Shown here piece by piece: positions 41,775 through 52,614 of a stretch of 64,000 nucleotides of DNA. Position 1 is the stretch's first letter. Each line of letters starts with the position of its first letter. The DNA is from Bufo bufo (taxonomy: Eukaryota > Chordata > Amphibia > Anura > Bufonidae). Where the stretch lies: contig NC_053397.1 of the NCBI RefSeq assembly GCF_905171765.1, forward strand, positions 109,385,295-109,449,294, given 5' to 3'. The translations under genes were made by a program, and so were the position numbers. Below the pieces are notes generated by a model. That model ran no database searches and was not told the origin of the DNA. It saw only the letters and a list, made by a program, of their open reading frames with translations.

Positions 41775-44700
41775 CTACGGTACACTAAAAGCAAAGCCTC
41801 TCCAGAGGAGAGAGGCCCTACTGGTACCCAGTCTTTCGTACTCAAGAGAACGCACCTTCACCAGGTCCCCCAGAATGTTCCTACACACCTCATCCACTGG
41901 GAGGACTTTCTGCTTCGTTGTAACTAAACACCGTGCATTCCACGTGCAGTATCTAACCACTATGCTAACTAAAAAACATGTGCACAGGTCCCTTCTTCCC
42001 AGGTCTCTGAGCACTCCATAGGCCCACTCCGCATAGGTGAGGCTGGCTAGCCTAGGCCAGCCAATGGAAGCTCCCACCCATTTGTACACCTCTGTATTAA
42101 AGGGACACTGAAGCAGGAAGTGCTCAATACTTTCCAGTATGGAGCCACACTCCTCCCGGGGACAACCCCTTTCATCAGAGTTCCTGTACTTCAGGTTGTC
42201 CCTTACATACAGCCGCCCGTGAAAGCAGCGCCAAGCCAAGTCCCAAAACTTCAAGGGGATCCTTGCAGAATTTAACAACTGTAACCCCTTGTCTAGATCC
42301 CGGCTTGGGCAATCCTTGAGGGCCAGGGGCTTTTGGAACTGGGACAACAAGACCCTCTCGTCAAGAGACCTCCTTGACAGAGTCCTGATTTCCCCTACCT
42401 CCAAACCCAACCGGCGGATTACCTTCAGAATCGGGGTGACATAAGCCGGAAGATATCCGTGAGGCGTACGCAAGTCCTTCACTTGCCCTCCCGTCTCCCA
42501 TTCCTGGAAGAAAGGCCGAAACCACCCCCGGCAGGAGACTACCCACGGAGAAGCCCTCTCCATCCAGAGGTTTGCCAAATTAACCTTAACAAATGTGTTC
42601 ACAAGAAACACCACAGGGTTGACCATAGATAACCCCCCTAGTCTCCTCGTGCGATAAGTCACCTCCCTCTTGATCAGGTTCAGTCTATTCCCCCATAAGA
42701 GCTGGAAAAACAGACTGTAAACCCGAGTCCAGAGGGGCTCTGGCAAGATACACACACTGCCCAAATAGATCAGCAAAGGGAGCAGAAAAGCTTTGATCAG
42801 GTGCACCCTTTCCCTGAGGGTCAAAGACCAGCCCTTCCACTGGCCGACCTTCTGAGCGGCGATCTTAAGCCTGTCGTCCCAATTTTGGGTGGGATAATCC
42901 CCATGGCCGAAATGGATGCCTAGGACTTTGGCTGACGACTGGGGCTCTCGGATGGTGTCCGGGAGATCGAAAGCTGGATCACCCCCTCCCAGCCAGAGAC
43001 TCTCACACTTATCCCGGTTAATCATGGACCCGGATGCCTCCGAGTAGCGGTCCACCTCAGACATCACGTATTCCGCCTCCCCTTTCGAGGACACGAAAAT
43101 GGTGACATCGTCGGCGTACGCTACTGTCCTCAGAGTGGCTTCCGGCGCTGCCGGATCCATCCCGACTCCCGCCAACGGTCCACGATTGACCCTCTTAAGA
43201 AAGGGATCAATCGCGAACACGTATAAAAGCGGGCTCAAAGGACAACCCTGGCGAACGCCAGACCCAACCTCAAAAGGGCAGCCAGACCAACCGTTCACAA
43301 GCGGGAAACTCTCCGCCCCCGCATACAAGATCTTTAACCAATCGACAAACCCCCCGGCAGGCCATACTTCAGAAGGACCGACCAGAGGTACTCATGGTTC
43401 ACCCGATCAAATGCCTTTGCTTGATCTAAGGACAACATGTACCCCCTCCAGTGGCCTGCTCTACTCTGTTCCACTGCCTCTCGGACACCGAGCACAGCAC
43501 TAAAAGTGCTGCGGCCTGGAACCGAGCAATGCTGAGCCACCGAAAGGAGTTGAGGCGCAAATTTCACCAGCCTGTTAAACAGTATCTTGGCCAGAATCTT
43601 TCTGTCCGTATTGAGAAGTGCTATGGGACGCCAGTTCTCAATACGGCTCGGATCTTTACCCTTTGATAGGAGGATCAGGGCTGACCTCCTCATTTACTGA
43701 GGCAGAGTGCCCGAGGATAGACACTCATTGAATACCTCAGTCAAGAGGGGACATAAAGAGTCCTTAAAGGTCTTATAAAACTCGGATGTTAAGCCTTCCG
43801 GGCCTGGCGACTTCTTCAGAGCTAACCCTTCCACCGCCAGGATAACTTCCTCCTTCCTGATCTCTTCTACCAAAACGTCAAAAGAGAGGTGAGCTTCTGA
43901 CTCAGGGGTGATTTCAGCCAGGAAAGCCGACATCTTGTCCCAATCCAGATCCCTCTTTCCCAAGAGGCACGAGTAAAAGGATCTGACGACTTCCAGGATC
44001 CCTGATCTGGACCTGTTCAGGGAACCCGTACTGTCAACCAGTCCTGTCACTAACTTACTCTTCACTGACATCTTACAGTTTCTGTAGGGGTCGGGCGAGC
44101 GGTACCTCCCGAAGTCCCTCTCAAAAACTAAAGATGTGTGCCTATCATACTGGCACCTCTTGAGCAAAGATTTCACCCTGGAGATATCCTCGCGGCTACC
44201 TCCAGTTGAGACCAGATCTTCGAGTTTCCTCCTCAGACCCTGATACAGGCGGTACCTGTCCAGGGACCTGAGGCTCGAGAGCTGGCGGAAGAATTTTGCG
44301 GCCCGGTCTTTGAATATCTCCCACCACTCTGACTTAGTGTCACAGAGATCCAGCAAAGCTACCTGACTCTGAAGAAAGTCCTCAAAGGATTGTCTTACCT
44401 CTGCTTCCTCCAGGACTCCCGCATTCAGCTTCCAGTAACCTCTTCCCATTTGGGGGGATTCTGAAATATTCAGAGAGAACATAATCAGACAGTGGTCGGA
44501 GAATTCTACCTCCACAACCCTCAAGGGCGAGAAAGTAGCCTCCTCCTTCAAAAAAAACCTGTCTATTCTAGACCTAATCCTATCTCCTCTATAGAAAGTG
44601 AAACCCCCGTGGTCTGGGGTGTGCCTAATGTGGACATCCACCAGACGAGCCTCACTAGCTATGCTATTTAAAGCTATACTATCATAAGCCAGCGGGTTTC

Positions 44701-45072
44701 TGGTGCCTCCCCTATCTTGGGACCTTATGATGGTGTTAAAGTCCCCACCAAAGACCACTTGCCGGCTTGTAAAAAGGAAAGGCTTGATCCTCATAAAGAG
44801 ACATTTCCTGTCCCACTTGGACTGGGGCCCATAGATATTGATCAGGCGCAGTTCCTGTCCCTTCATGAGGATATCCAAGATCAAACACCTCCCCATTTCC
44901 AGCTCAACCACCCGTCGGCATTCTACCGGTACGGTGAAAAGAACCGCCTCTCCGCTATACGACTCAGCCGCAAGAGACCAGAAGGAGGGCCCAGATCTCC
45001 ACTCCCTCTTCGCCTTGTGGACTTCTGCCAAGTTTGACAGTCTGGTCTCCTGCAAAAATAAAACATCAGCTT
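41775..45072 (-). pseudogene. LINE D ORF2, N-terminus deleted
   Basis: It begins inside the endonuclease (QETRLSNLAEV) because an internal deletion fused it to ORF1. GGDFN, FSDH, DQAKAFDRVNH, RQGCPLSPLLY, YADD and the C-terminal Cys/His motif are present. Lesions are Ser-to-TAA at about 43,694 and loss of one C in the run at 43350-43355 (six against seven in copy B). Confidence 0.88.
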
Positions 45073-46610
45073 AAACTTCCTCCCCGGATGAAGAGTAGGC
45101 GGAGGTCTCATCCAAAGTGAGATACCGGTTGGAGAGCTCAAGAGGGGAGCCAGTTACGCCTTCCCTGGCTACTTTGGTCGGGCTCTTTTTTTTTTGAGAA
45201 CCGTTTCCGTCTGTTGATGTAAGACCCAGTCTCACTACCCTCTGCTGCACTTTCGTAGTGCGAAGACTGGGTCTCATCGGCCCGGTCTAGTCTCCTGATC
45301 TCCGCACTTAGCACCCTGTCCCCTAGGGTCTCCGAACTACGGGAGCCCGCCACTTGGGGAGGGGCAGACATCACCCCGTTTTAGGTGGGGCTCCTTCTGC
45401 TCCCTCTCCGCCTGGCGCCTCTCCCTCCGCCTCTGCCGGGACGGACCGCTCTTAGTCTTCACCGACCCCTTAACTCGACTGTCTCCACCAGCACCCGCCT
45501 AAGCCGAAGAGACCTCCCGGCCCACTCCTGCGTGAGCTCGGGCCGCATTGACCTCTGAGAGGGGACAGCGACAAAATGGGTGTCCGAGCACACCACACAA
45601 GTTGCACCTAATCTCCACACAAGATGCGGCAAGGTGACCTGTCCCTCCACACAACGCGCACTTCTGCACTTGGCAGCTGGCGCTGAAGTGTGAAGGGCTG
45701 CCACACTTGTGACAGAGCTTAGGCTGCCCCCTGTAGAAAACGAGGATCCTATCCTGGCCGATAAAGGCAGAGGATGGAATGTGGGAAACCGTGCTTCCTA
45801 GACATTTCAACTTCACATTGAAAGTCCAGGCTCCCGACCAAATGCCAAATTCGTCCAGGTTTTTGGATGGTACACCCTGGACATCCCCATACCTACTTAG
45901 CCACGTCAGAATATCAACGCAAGAAAGTGATTTGTTACGGGTTAAAACGGTCACCTTCTTGACGTTGTTCTGCCGGGTTATCGCCTGAGCGAAAAAACCC
46001 TTCTAATCCGGTAAGTTCTTCACCAGCTCATATCCAGACCAGAAAAGCTCTAGGCCCTCCGGCCGGGCAAAGCTGATGTCGAACTCCCTGGAACCATAGG
46101 GATGTATCAGGGCGAAGATGTCAGACACCCTGAAACCCATCTCAAGCAGGAGCTCCACCACCCTCTTTCTCGTAGGGCAGGCATCATTGCTTCTCCCCTT
46201 GAGACAGACTACATTCCGTCTGGTCCCAGGGCCGGTTGTGGGCAGGGACCAGGTGGTCTCGCCCCCCCTTTCCTCTCGGAAAGCTCGCAGGCCATGCCTG
46301 TTTATCCATAAGGATAGGTCCACCTTCTCACCCTCTACTGTCATTGAGCTCTCCCCCTTTTTGACGGCCTCCAGGAGCCGCCGCTGTAAGTCACCAACCG
46401 CGACTCCTGGGAATGAGGAAGCCAACGAGGATAGCCCCCCCCCCCCCACGGCCGCAGCCACACTTGCATAACTTCTGCCAGGTGTTACGGCCGCAGGAGG
46501 GGCAACCGAACCGGCCCCCCCCACTACACTAGTACCAGATGCCACGCCGGACCCCTCCGGAGGGCGGACACCAGGAGCCGCAGCCGTCGTTTTCTCAGCG
46601 ATGGTCCGCT
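45073..46610 (-). pseudogene. LINE D ORF1, C-terminal half only
   Basis: Includes the conserved domain (WINRHGLRAF) and all three CCHC knuckles (about 45,560-45,720). The C-terminal tail is lost in the deletion at 45,073. The 5' end at 46,610 is the truncation point of copy D. Small frame disruptions include a stop near 46,003 (LPD followed by stop). Confidence 0.82.
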
Positions 46611-48107
46611 GCAGGCTGATCCTTTCCAGCAGCTCCGGCCCCTGGTTACTCAATGCGTAGGCGCTTGTTTACTGCGTCTGCGCAATCACTCACAGCTCCG
46701 GGCGTACATCCGGAAGCCCGGCCGGGCACCCCCCCCAGCCACGCCCACATGCGTGCCGATAGGAGGACGCCCAGACACACCCCCGGACACACCCCCGGCC
46801 ACGCCTTTAGCCGCGCTCTCCGCTGCATCCCCTGATCCCCGCCGCACTTTTGCAGGTGCAGGCGGAGACTCAGGGCTATTACCACTTTGAGTGGGAGGGG
46901 CGGCGATCCCGTCACACCGCCCCTGCACCACCCCACATACCGGAACGGCAGGCAGAGCAGTAGCCAGAGCGGTGGGCGGGGCCACCTCTTTCACGGGAGC
47001 TGACTCCGGCGCCGGACCACCCCCCCTCCCACTGGGGAGTGGCCATCAGTACCGTAGGCTCCCACTTGAGCTAAGATTTTGCCGCTTCCTCCATCACCCA
47101 TGTCAGCAATCGGCGCCATCTTGGAATGGATGTTACTTGCTACAGGCAGTGAATTGGGGACACTAACCTGCGGAGCACCTGGCACAGACTTTTCAGCCTG
47201 CACCAAGCGCTCCGCAGGAACATAGATGAAATGTGTCTTCACTGCCTGCTGTTTTTCCTTCTTCTTGTTTTTGTTCTTTTTTTTTTTTTTCCTTGCCGGT
47301 TTCTTCCAACAGCTCATCGCCGAAAACAAAGTTCTGCAACTGGACAGGGGATTCCAGCCGACGAATCTCCTCCATCAGCCCTCCTTCTCCGCCCTCCTCT
47401 TCACTGAAGGCCTCTGCGGCCGACGATAATTCTCCCTCGGACGAGGGCAACCCTGCTTGTTGCGCTGGGATACTGCAATCACCTGGCACAGACCACTGCG
47501 AGTCAGGAGGGGCTGGCGCGGGCTCCGGCCGGACCGACCGACGAGTGACAGACGCGGACACCACGCCAGGTATGCGGCTATCCTTGTTTTCACTGTCGCT
47601 GTTTGCGCTCCGCTCTCTCCTTTTCTCCTCCATCTCCAGGAATCTCTCCTCATTTAGGTGTTTTTCCCTAAAAGGTCCACTTTCATTCAGAAGCCTTTCC
47701 CTTCTTTCCTGTGCCTCTTTTACCTACTTCTTGAGCACCTTAATTTTTTCAGAAATAGGAGCCCTTTTCTTACTATTCGTGACATTAGCCTTTGCCCTAA
47801 GCATTTTCAGCTCCTGGCTCAGGCTCTTGAGGTGCCGCCCCAGCTCCTTGAATTCATGGAGGTGGTACGCCACGCGGGAACTGTAGGTTTGGGTAGCCTC
47901 TTTCTCCCTCCGGGACCCCCAACCTACCTGGGACGACACCTCCTGATCCTCTGCTTGTGACTTCAGGTCTTCAGGGGGGACTCAGCTGCCACTACCGCTT
48001 CCTGATGTGGTTGCCCCCTCGCTGCCATCACTCCTGGCCGGTCTCTGTAGCTCCTTACTCCCCTCCGACCCAAGCCGGAGAGCAGGAGTGTTCCTCTGGG
48101 AAGCCAT
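46611..48107 (-). pseudogene. LINE C ORF1, N-terminal part (ATG at 48107)
   Basis: Coiled-coil and acidic regions as in copies A and B, with a nonsense mutation (Glu to TAG) near 47,724 and a 7-C run at 47,020-47,026, as in copy A. I assign it to C rather than D because the tandem flank at 48,308 fits C and because the reconstructed lengths agree. If D were instead a separate tandem copy, it would carry an internal ORF1 deletion here. Confidence 0.72.
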
Positions 48108-48307
48108 GGCCTCAGGACCCCACCAGCTCCCTAGGGAGAGGCAGGGCCTGGGCTGGGGAGAGATGTTGAGGAACTCCCCGCAAGTCTGGAACTCCTCCTG
48201 GGGAGCAGGTGTTAAGAAACTTCCCAGAGAGGCCTGTGCTTGGAAGTTGTGGAGAGCTCTGAAACACACAACCTCTTACAGCGGCTGCAGACACCAGACA
48301 CGCCCAC
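48108..48307 (-). other. LINE C 5' UTR
   Basis: The conserved 200-bp leader. It ends at the minisatellite segment 48,308-48,328, after which copy E starts directly. Confidence 0.72.
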
Positions 48308-48328
48308 GCCTGATTCTCTGCTATGGGA

Positions 48329-49206
48329 ACTCTTTTTTATTATAAAATTACAAAACGTTACATAAATAATTACAAGTACAGACATACAAAACTTAAACAT
48401 AGACAGCATTCCAGCTGCCCCAGCCACATTCACACACACATTTATACCTACACATAAAACTACAAACCTACAATCTACAATAAATAACCTACAATAAATA
48501 ACCTAAAATAAATAAAACTTACCCAGCCGGTTCGGCCGAAATAACCTAACCCAAAGAAATTGAAATAAAACACAGAATAAAATCAAACTCAAACGAAAAT
48601 ATGGCTACTTCGCCGTAACTCAACTCCAGGCAACTTGCCCCTAAGCAAAAAAAATATATATATTTTTTTAATTTTATTTTTTTATTTATATTTTTTTATA
48701 TTTTTTATTTTTTTTTAATTTATTTATATATATATATAAACAACACTACAAACTACAAACTTACCCTAACCTAACCTGTCCCTAGCCATTCCCTATCCTA
48801 AACTAAAACTAACACCCCCAGGACTGACCTCCGCCTCATGTCCTCTGCATGTCCGCATAGTCCGAGGCCAGCCCTACCTCCACCACCCACATCCAGCCCT
48901 CGCCCCATGTCCTCCCATGTCCGCGTAGTCCAGGACTGGATGTAGGCCTCCCCACACTTTGTAAGTGTCCCCCCCCTCACCCTAACCCACCCAACCTAAC
49001 TAACTAACCCCCGCTTACCCTATCCTTCAACATAATATACACAATATATATAATATACCATAAAATAAACATTACTATAACCACACATAACCAATCCCGA
49101 AGGACCAAGTTCAGCCTTTGCAAGCCTTTCAAAAACCATACACTTTATCCAAAACAAAAATCTAGGGTGAGAGTATCAGCCCACCACCAGGAAGAGTACT
49201 ACTAGG
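48329..49206 (-). other. LINE E 3' UTR
   Basis: Matches the 3' UTRs of B and C. The A/T microsatellite is at 48,649-48,741. No coding potential is seen. Confidence 0.82.
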
Positions 49207-52200
49207 CTATGGTACGCTAAAAGCAAAACCTCTCCAGAGGAGAGAGGCCCTGCTGGTACCCAGTCTTTCGTACTCGAGAGAACGTACCTTCACCAGGTCT
49301 CACAGAATGTTCCTACACACCTCATCCACTGGGAGGACTTTCTGCCTTGTTGAAACTAAACACCGTGCGTTCCACGTGTAGTACCTAACCACTATGCTAA
49401 CTAAAAAACATGTGCACAGGTCCCTTCTGCCCAGGTCTCTGAGCACTCCATAGGCCCACTCCGCATAGGAGAGGCTGGCTAGCCTAGGCCAGCCAATGGA
49501 AGCTCCCACCCGTTTGTACACCTCTGTATTAAAGGGACACTGGAGCAGGAAGTGCTCCATACTTTCCAGTATGGAGCCGCACTCCTCCCGGGGACAACCC
49601 CTTTCATCAGAGTTCCTGTACTTCAGATTGTCCCTTACATACAGCCTCCCGTGAAAGCAGCGCCAAGCCAAGTCCCAAAACTTCAAGGGGATCCTTGCAG
49701 AATTTAGCAACTGTAACCCCTTGTCTAGATCCCGGCTTGGGCAATCCTTGAGGGCCAGGGGCTTCTGGAAGTGGGACAACAAGACCCTCTCGTCAAGGGA
49801 CCTCCTTGACAGAGTCCTGATTTCCCCTACCTCCAAACCCCACCGGCGGATTACCTTCAGAATCGGGGTGACGTAAGCCGGAAGATATCCGTGAGGCGTA
49901 CGCAAGTCCTTCACTTGCCCTCCTGTCTCCCATTCCTGGAAGAAAGGCCGAAACCACCCCCGGCAGGAGACTACCCACGGAGAAGCCCTCTCCATCCAGA
50001 GGTTCGCCAGATTTACTTTAACAAATGTGTTTACAAGAAACACCACGGGGTTGACCATAGATAACCCCCCTAATCTCCTCGTGCGGTAAGTCACCTCCCT
50101 CTTGATCAGGTTCAGTCTATTCCCCCATAAGAGCTGGAAAAACAGACTGTAAACCCGAGTCCAGAGAGGCTCTGGCAAGATACACACACTGCCCAAATAG
50201 ATAAGCAGAGGGAGCAGGAAAGCCTTGATCAGGTGCACCCTTTCCCTGAGGGTCAAAGACCAGCCCTTCCACTGGTCGACCTTCTGAGCGGCGATCTTAA
50301 GCCTGTCGTCCCAATTTTGAGTGGGATAATCACCATGACCGAAATGGATGCCTAGGACTTTGGCTGACGACTGGGGCCCTGGGAGGGTGTCCGGGAGATC
50401 AAAAGCTGGATCACCCCCTCCCAGCCAGAGACTCTCACACTTATCCCGGTTGATCATGGACCCGGATGCTTCCAAGTAGCGATCCACCTCAGACATCACA
50501 TATTCCGCCTCCCCTTTCGAGGACACGAAAATGGAGACATCGTCGGCGTACGCTACTGACCTCAGAGTGGCTTCCGGCGCCGCCGGATCCATCCCGACTC
50601 CCGCCAACGGTCCACGATTGACCCTCTTAAGAAAGGGATCAATCGCGAACACGTATAAAAGCGGGCTCAAAGGACAACCCTGGCGAACGCCGGACCCAAC
50701 CTCAAAAGGGCAGCCAGACCAACCGTTCACAAGCGGGAAACTCTCCGCCCCCGCATACAAGATCTTTAACCAATCGACAAACCCCCCCGGCAGGCCATAC
50801 TTCAGAAGGACCGACCAGAGGTACTCATGGTTCACCCGATCAAATGCCTTCGCTTGATCTAAGGACAGCATGTACCCCCTCCAGTGGCCTGCTCTACTCT
50901 GTTCCACTGCCTCTCGGACACCGAGCACAGCACTAAAAGTGCTGCGGCCTGGAACCGAGCAATGCTGAGCCACCGAAAGGAGTTGAGGCGCAAATTTCAC
51001 CAGCCTGTTAAACAGTATCTTGGCCAGAATCTTTCTGTCCGTATTGAGAAGTGCTATGGGACGCCAGTTCTCAATACGGCTCGGATCTTTACCTTTTGAT
51101 AGGAGGATCAGGGCTGACCTCCTCATTGACTGAGGCAGAGTGCCCGAGGATAGACACTCATTGAATACCTCAGTCAAGAGGGGACATAAAGAGTCCTTAA
51201 AGGTCTTATAAAACTCGGATGTTAAGCCATCCGGGCCTGGCGACTTCTTCAGAGCTAACCCTTCCACCGCCAGGATAACTTCCTCCTTCCTGATCTCTTC
51301 TACCAAACCGTCAAAAGAGAGGTGAGCTTCTGACTCAGGGGTGATTTCAGCCAGGAAATCCGACATCTTGTCCCGATCCAGATCCCTCTTTCCCAAGAGG
51401 CACGAGTAAAAGGATCTGACGACTTCCAGGATCCCTGATCTGGACCTGTTCAGGGAACCCGTACTGTCAACCAGTCCTGTCACTAACTTACTCTTCACTG
51501 ACATCTTACAGTTTCTGTAGGGGTCGGGCGAGCGGTACCTCCCGAAGTCCCTTTCAAAAACTAAAGATGTGTGCCTATCATACTGGCACCTCTTGAGCAA
51601 AGATTTCACCCTGGAGATATCCTCGCGGCTACCTCCAGTCGAGACCAGATCTTCGAGTTTCCTCCTCAGACCCTGATACAGGCGGTACCTGTCCAGGGAC
51701 CTGAGGCTCGAGAGCTGGCGGAAGAATTTTGCGGCCCGGTCTTTGAATACCTCCCACCACTCTGACTTAGTGTCACAGAGATCCAGCAAAGCTACCTGAC
51801 TCTGAAGAAAGTCCTCAAAGGATTGTCTCACCTCTGCTTCCTCCAGGACTCCCGCATTCAGCTTCCAGTAACCTCTTCCCATTTGGGGGGATTCTGAAAT
51901 ATTCAGAGAGAACATAATCAGACAGTGGTCGGAGAATTCTACCTCCACAACCCTCAAGGGCGAGAAAGTAGCCTCCTCCTTCAAAAAAAACCTGTCTATT
52001 CTAGACCTAATCCTATCTCCTCTATAGAAAGTGAAACCCCCGTGGTCTGGGGTGTGCCTAATGTGGACATCCACCAGACAAGCCTCACTAGCTATGCTAT
52101 TTAAAGCTATACTATCATAAGCCAGCGGGTTTCTGGTGCCTCCCCTATCTTGGGACCTTATGATGGTGTTAAAGTCCCCACCAAAGACCACTTGCCGGCT

Positions 52201-52605
52201 TGTAAAAAGGAAAGGCTTGATCCTCATAAAGAGACATTTCCTGTCCCACCTGGACTGGGGCCCATAGATATTGATCAGGCGCAGTTCCTGTCCCTTCATG
52301 AGGATATCCAAGATCAAACACCTCCCCATTTCCAGCTCAACCACCCGTCGGCATTCTACCGGTACGGTGAAAAGAACCGCCACTCCGCTATACGACTCAG
52401 CCGCAAGAGACCAGAAGGAGGGCCCAGATCTCCACTCCCTCTTCGCCTTGTGGACTTCTGCCAAGTTTGACAGTCTGGTCTCCTGCAAAAATAAAACATC
52501 AGCTTCAACTCGGCTGAAAAAATTAAAGGCTGTGTAGCGAGCCGCATCAGATTTAACGCTGGCGACATTAATGGTCGCCAGTTTTAGCTGAGTGGGTACC
52601 GCCAC
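49207..52605 (-). pseudogene. LINE E ORF2, nearly intact
   Basis: 3,399 nt. It is open from 52605 to 49300 (1,101 codons) with every landmark: FLQETRLS, GGDFN, FSDH, SPGPDGL, DQAKAFDRVNH, RQGCPLSPLLY, YADD and CPREEC...HFLLQC. Two lesions are visible. The start codon at 52605-52603 is GTG where copies B and C have ATG. A Gly codon has become TGA near 49,300, removing the last ~30 residues (to ...GFAFSVP). This is the best template in the window for the enzyme of the family. Confidence 0.93.
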
Positions 52606-52614
52606 ACTTGGTGT

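Larger units (their letters stand above)
40931..46610 (-). mobile_element. LINE copy D, 5'-truncated, inserted in ORF1 of LINE C; different 3' UTR
   Basis: The 3' tail (ACTCTTTTTTTATTTATAAA on the plus strand) abuts C ORF1 sequence, not the minisatellite. The 5' end is truncated inside ORF1 and joins C ORF1 through CGCTG near 46,606-46,611. Relative to copy A, the segment 1725-1860 is missing between the two C parts, so about 135 bp of target was probably deleted. Its 3' UTR (40,931-41,774) is clearly diverged from those of B, C and E. It also has an internal deletion at about 45,073 that removes the ORF1 end and ORF2 start. Confidence 0.75.
19933..48307 (-). mobile_element. Tx1-like LINE copy C, full length, split by three younger insertions
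   Basis: The pieces in minus-strand order are 5' UTR and ORF1 N-terminal part (48,307-46,611), ORF1 C-terminal part (40,930-38,942), ORF2 5' part (38,932-36,321), ORF2 3' part (24,120-23,330) and 3' UTR to 19,933. Removing LINE D, the LTR element and CR1 leaves about 8.02 kb. Adding the roughly 135 bp apparently lost when D inserted gives about 8.16 kb, matching copies B and E. Flanks are the minisatellite segment at 19,910-19,932 and 48,308-48,328. That D is nested in C, rather than a separate tandem copy, is inference from these lengths and junctions. Confidence 0.8.

Noticed and set aside
38942..48307. LINE D as an independent full-length tandem copy.
   Set aside because: Its 3' junction is in C ORF1 and not at the minisatellite. 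Treating it as nested restores C to the length of B and E.
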